Of a stretch of DNA of 7,202 nucleotides, positions 6,774-7,202 are shown piece after piece. Below the pieces are notes generated by a model. It worked only from the letters and a program-made list of their open reading frames with translations. It was not told the DNA's origin and made no database searches. The DNA lies in assembly GCA_018725275.1 (NCBI GenBank), contig QLUC01000083.1, positions 1 to 7,202 on the forward strand. Direction: 5' to 3'. Source of the DNA: Bacillota bacterium (lineage in GTDB: Bacteria; Bacillota; UBA994). Position 1 is the first letter of the stretch, and every line of letters begins with the position of its first letter. A program made the translations under genes and the position numbers.

Positions 6774-6802
6774 CACATTAACCGAATTGTTCATCACATT
6801 AA
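6774..6802 (-). repeat. Direct repeat TTAATGTG upstream of the pckA -35 box
   Basis: CACATTAA on the plus strand (TTAATGTG on the minus strand) occurs at 6774-6781 and 6795-6802, exactly 21 bp apart, two helical turns. The nearer copy ends 8 bp from the -35 hexamer. Such in-phase repeats can bind an activator or repressor dimer; with only two 8-bp copies, chance is not excluded. Confidence 0.35.
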
Positions 6803-6855
6803 ACAGAGCAACAATGGGACGGGCACGTTTGTCCAAGGTTCGGACTGGAGGCGGG

Positions 6856-6882
6856 GGTCGGCGTGCCATGTCACGCCGCTAC
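6856..6882 (-). repeat. GTAG-headed palindromic repeat, right copy of the inverted pair
   Basis: On the minus strand, GTAG (6882-6879) is followed by the same CGGCGTG/CACGCCG stem, same loop and ACC as the element at 50-76. One further base also matches, giving 28 identical bases in inverted orientation. Beyond that, similarity continues weakly (CCAGTC occurs on both sides). It is back to back with the next element at 6893. Confidence 0.75.
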
Positions 6883-6892
6883 ATAGGACGCT

Positions 6893-6919
6893 GTAGCGCC
6901 GGGACACGGGCCGGCGATT
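6893..6919 (+). repeat. GTAG-headed hairpin repeat
   Basis: GTAG (6893-6896), a 6-bp stem CGCCGG/CCGGCG (6897-6902 with 6911-6916) around an 8-nt loop, then ATT instead of the ACC seen in other copies. The stem is the same as in the element at 114-140, but the loop differs. Confidence 0.65.
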
Positions 6920-7094
6920 TCGGCTGGGCCTTGGTTTACAGAGTCAAAAGGGGCGGGTAAAGTTGTCCGAATTAGTCGGCGGGACTGCGTCGTTGCTGCC
7001 ATTTTGTGCCGGCAATTGCTAATAACTATCTTTCTAAAGAAAATATTGTTATTATTGTTGTGATTATAGGGCACAAATTTGAGTGTATTGTTTT
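6920..7094. other. Intergenic stretch with no gene seen
   Basis: I find no coding region here. Two things stand out. At 7005-7016 the plus strand holds TTTTGTGCCGGC, which matches the loop and stem of the element at 114-140 and may be a degraded repeat. At 7021-7053 there is an AT-rich nested stem, AATAAC with GTTATT enclosing TTTCT with AGAAA. Neither has a clear function. Confidence 0.4.
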
Positions 7095-7121
7095 GTAGGC
7101 GGTGTAATACACCGCCGCTAC
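7095..7121. repeat. Palindromic repeat with GTAG at both ends
   Basis: GGCGGTGTA (7098-7106) and TACACCGCC (7108-7116) are perfect inverted arms around a single base. GTAG reads outward-in on both strands: 7095-7098 on plus and 7121-7118 on minus. It belongs to the same architecture as the other GTAG hairpins but has a longer stem and is nearly fully symmetric. Confidence 0.7.
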
Positions 7122-7139
7122 GAAAAACCTGTCCTTACC

Positions 7140-7167
7140 GTAGCAACGCACCAATGGTGCGTTGTCC
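7140..7167 (+). repeat. GTAG-headed hairpin repeat with a 9-bp stem
   Basis: GTAG (7140-7143) is followed by CAACGCACC (7144-7152) pairing perfectly with GGTGCGTTG (7156-7164) over a 3-nt loop, then TCC. The stem sequence is unrelated to the other elements, yet the head and the hairpin placement are the same. Its 3' half is the first unit of the tandem repeat that follows. Confidence 0.7.
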
Positions 7168-7195
7168 AAGGTGCGTTGTCCAAGGTGTGTTGTCC
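7153..7195 (+). repeat. 14-bp tandem repeat, three units
   Basis: AAGGTGCGTTGTCC (7168-7181) and AAGGTGTGTTGTCC (7182-7195) differ by one base, and the preceding AATGGTGCGTTGTCC (7153-7167) is the same unit with one inserted T. The first unit is the 3' arm of the hairpin at 7140-7167, so the array grew by copying that arm. The window ends in GTAGGC, which may be the head of another element. Confidence 0.75.
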
Positions 7196-7202
7196 AGTAG
7201 GC

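Noticed and set aside
6871..7074. Minus-strand open frame of 67 codons in the right flank
   Set aside because: It runs through the GTAG repeats and an AT-rich stretch giving an Asn run, with no ribosome binding site or family motif.
7040..7080. A promoter directed rightward in the AT-rich stretch
   Set aside because: TTGTTA-like and TATAAT-like hexamers occur, but none with acceptable spacing, and no gene follows within the window.
7140..7195. Possible CRISPR array in the tandem repeats
   Set aside because: Units of 14 bp are directly adjacent, with no spacers of unique sequence, and no cas genes are visible.

Overview
The window looks like a chromosomal segment of a Gram-positive, probably anaerobic member of the Bacillota (Firmicutes). 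Strong AGGAGG-type ribosome binding sites precede the genes, TTG and GTG starts are used, there is a secreted protein ending in S-layer homology (SLH) domains with a YcdB/YcdC region, and an ATP-type PEP carboxykinase. I cannot assign a genus from sequence alone.

Layout. Positions 1-160 are non-coding and carry GTAG-headed hairpin repeats. A candidate promoter near 242-271, overlapped by a 9-bp inverted repeat, leads into a plus-strand block. The block begins with an AAA_14/DUF4143-type ATPase with a PD-(D/E)XK-like C-terminal motif (292-1602). Abutting it with no spacer is a DUF6671-like protein with four CxxC knuckles (1603-2451). After an 84-bp gap comes a secreted protein with two YcdB/YcdC-like units and three SLH domains (2536-4698), then a small zinc-ribbon (zf-TFIIB) protein with a repetitive charged tail (4771-5067). 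The convergent minus-strand gene pckA (6698-5148) meets this block at a strong shared hairpin terminator (5105-5141). pckA has its own promoter, with a candidate operator over the -10 box and a direct repeat upstream of the -35 box. Positions 6783-7202 hold no gene that I can support, only more GTAG-headed hairpins and a 14-bp tandem repeat.

How the genes relate. The DUF4143 and DUF6671 genes are probably translationally coupled. The SLH protein is a cell-surface protein and the zinc-ribbon protein is cytoplasmic. pckA is a central-metabolism gene (oxaloacetate/PEP interconversion) and is independently transcribed. I see no pathway that links all five.

The most unusual signal is non-coding. 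At least seven elements in the two flanks share a 5' GTAG head followed at once by a perfect or near-perfect hairpin. The stem sequences differ between elements while pairing is kept. One 28-bp element occurs as exact inverted copies about 6.8 kb apart, on either side of the gene block. The GTAG-plus-hairpin design is that of REP elements mobilised by REP-associated tyrosine (Y1/RAYT) transposases. No such transposase lies in this window, so the link is inference.
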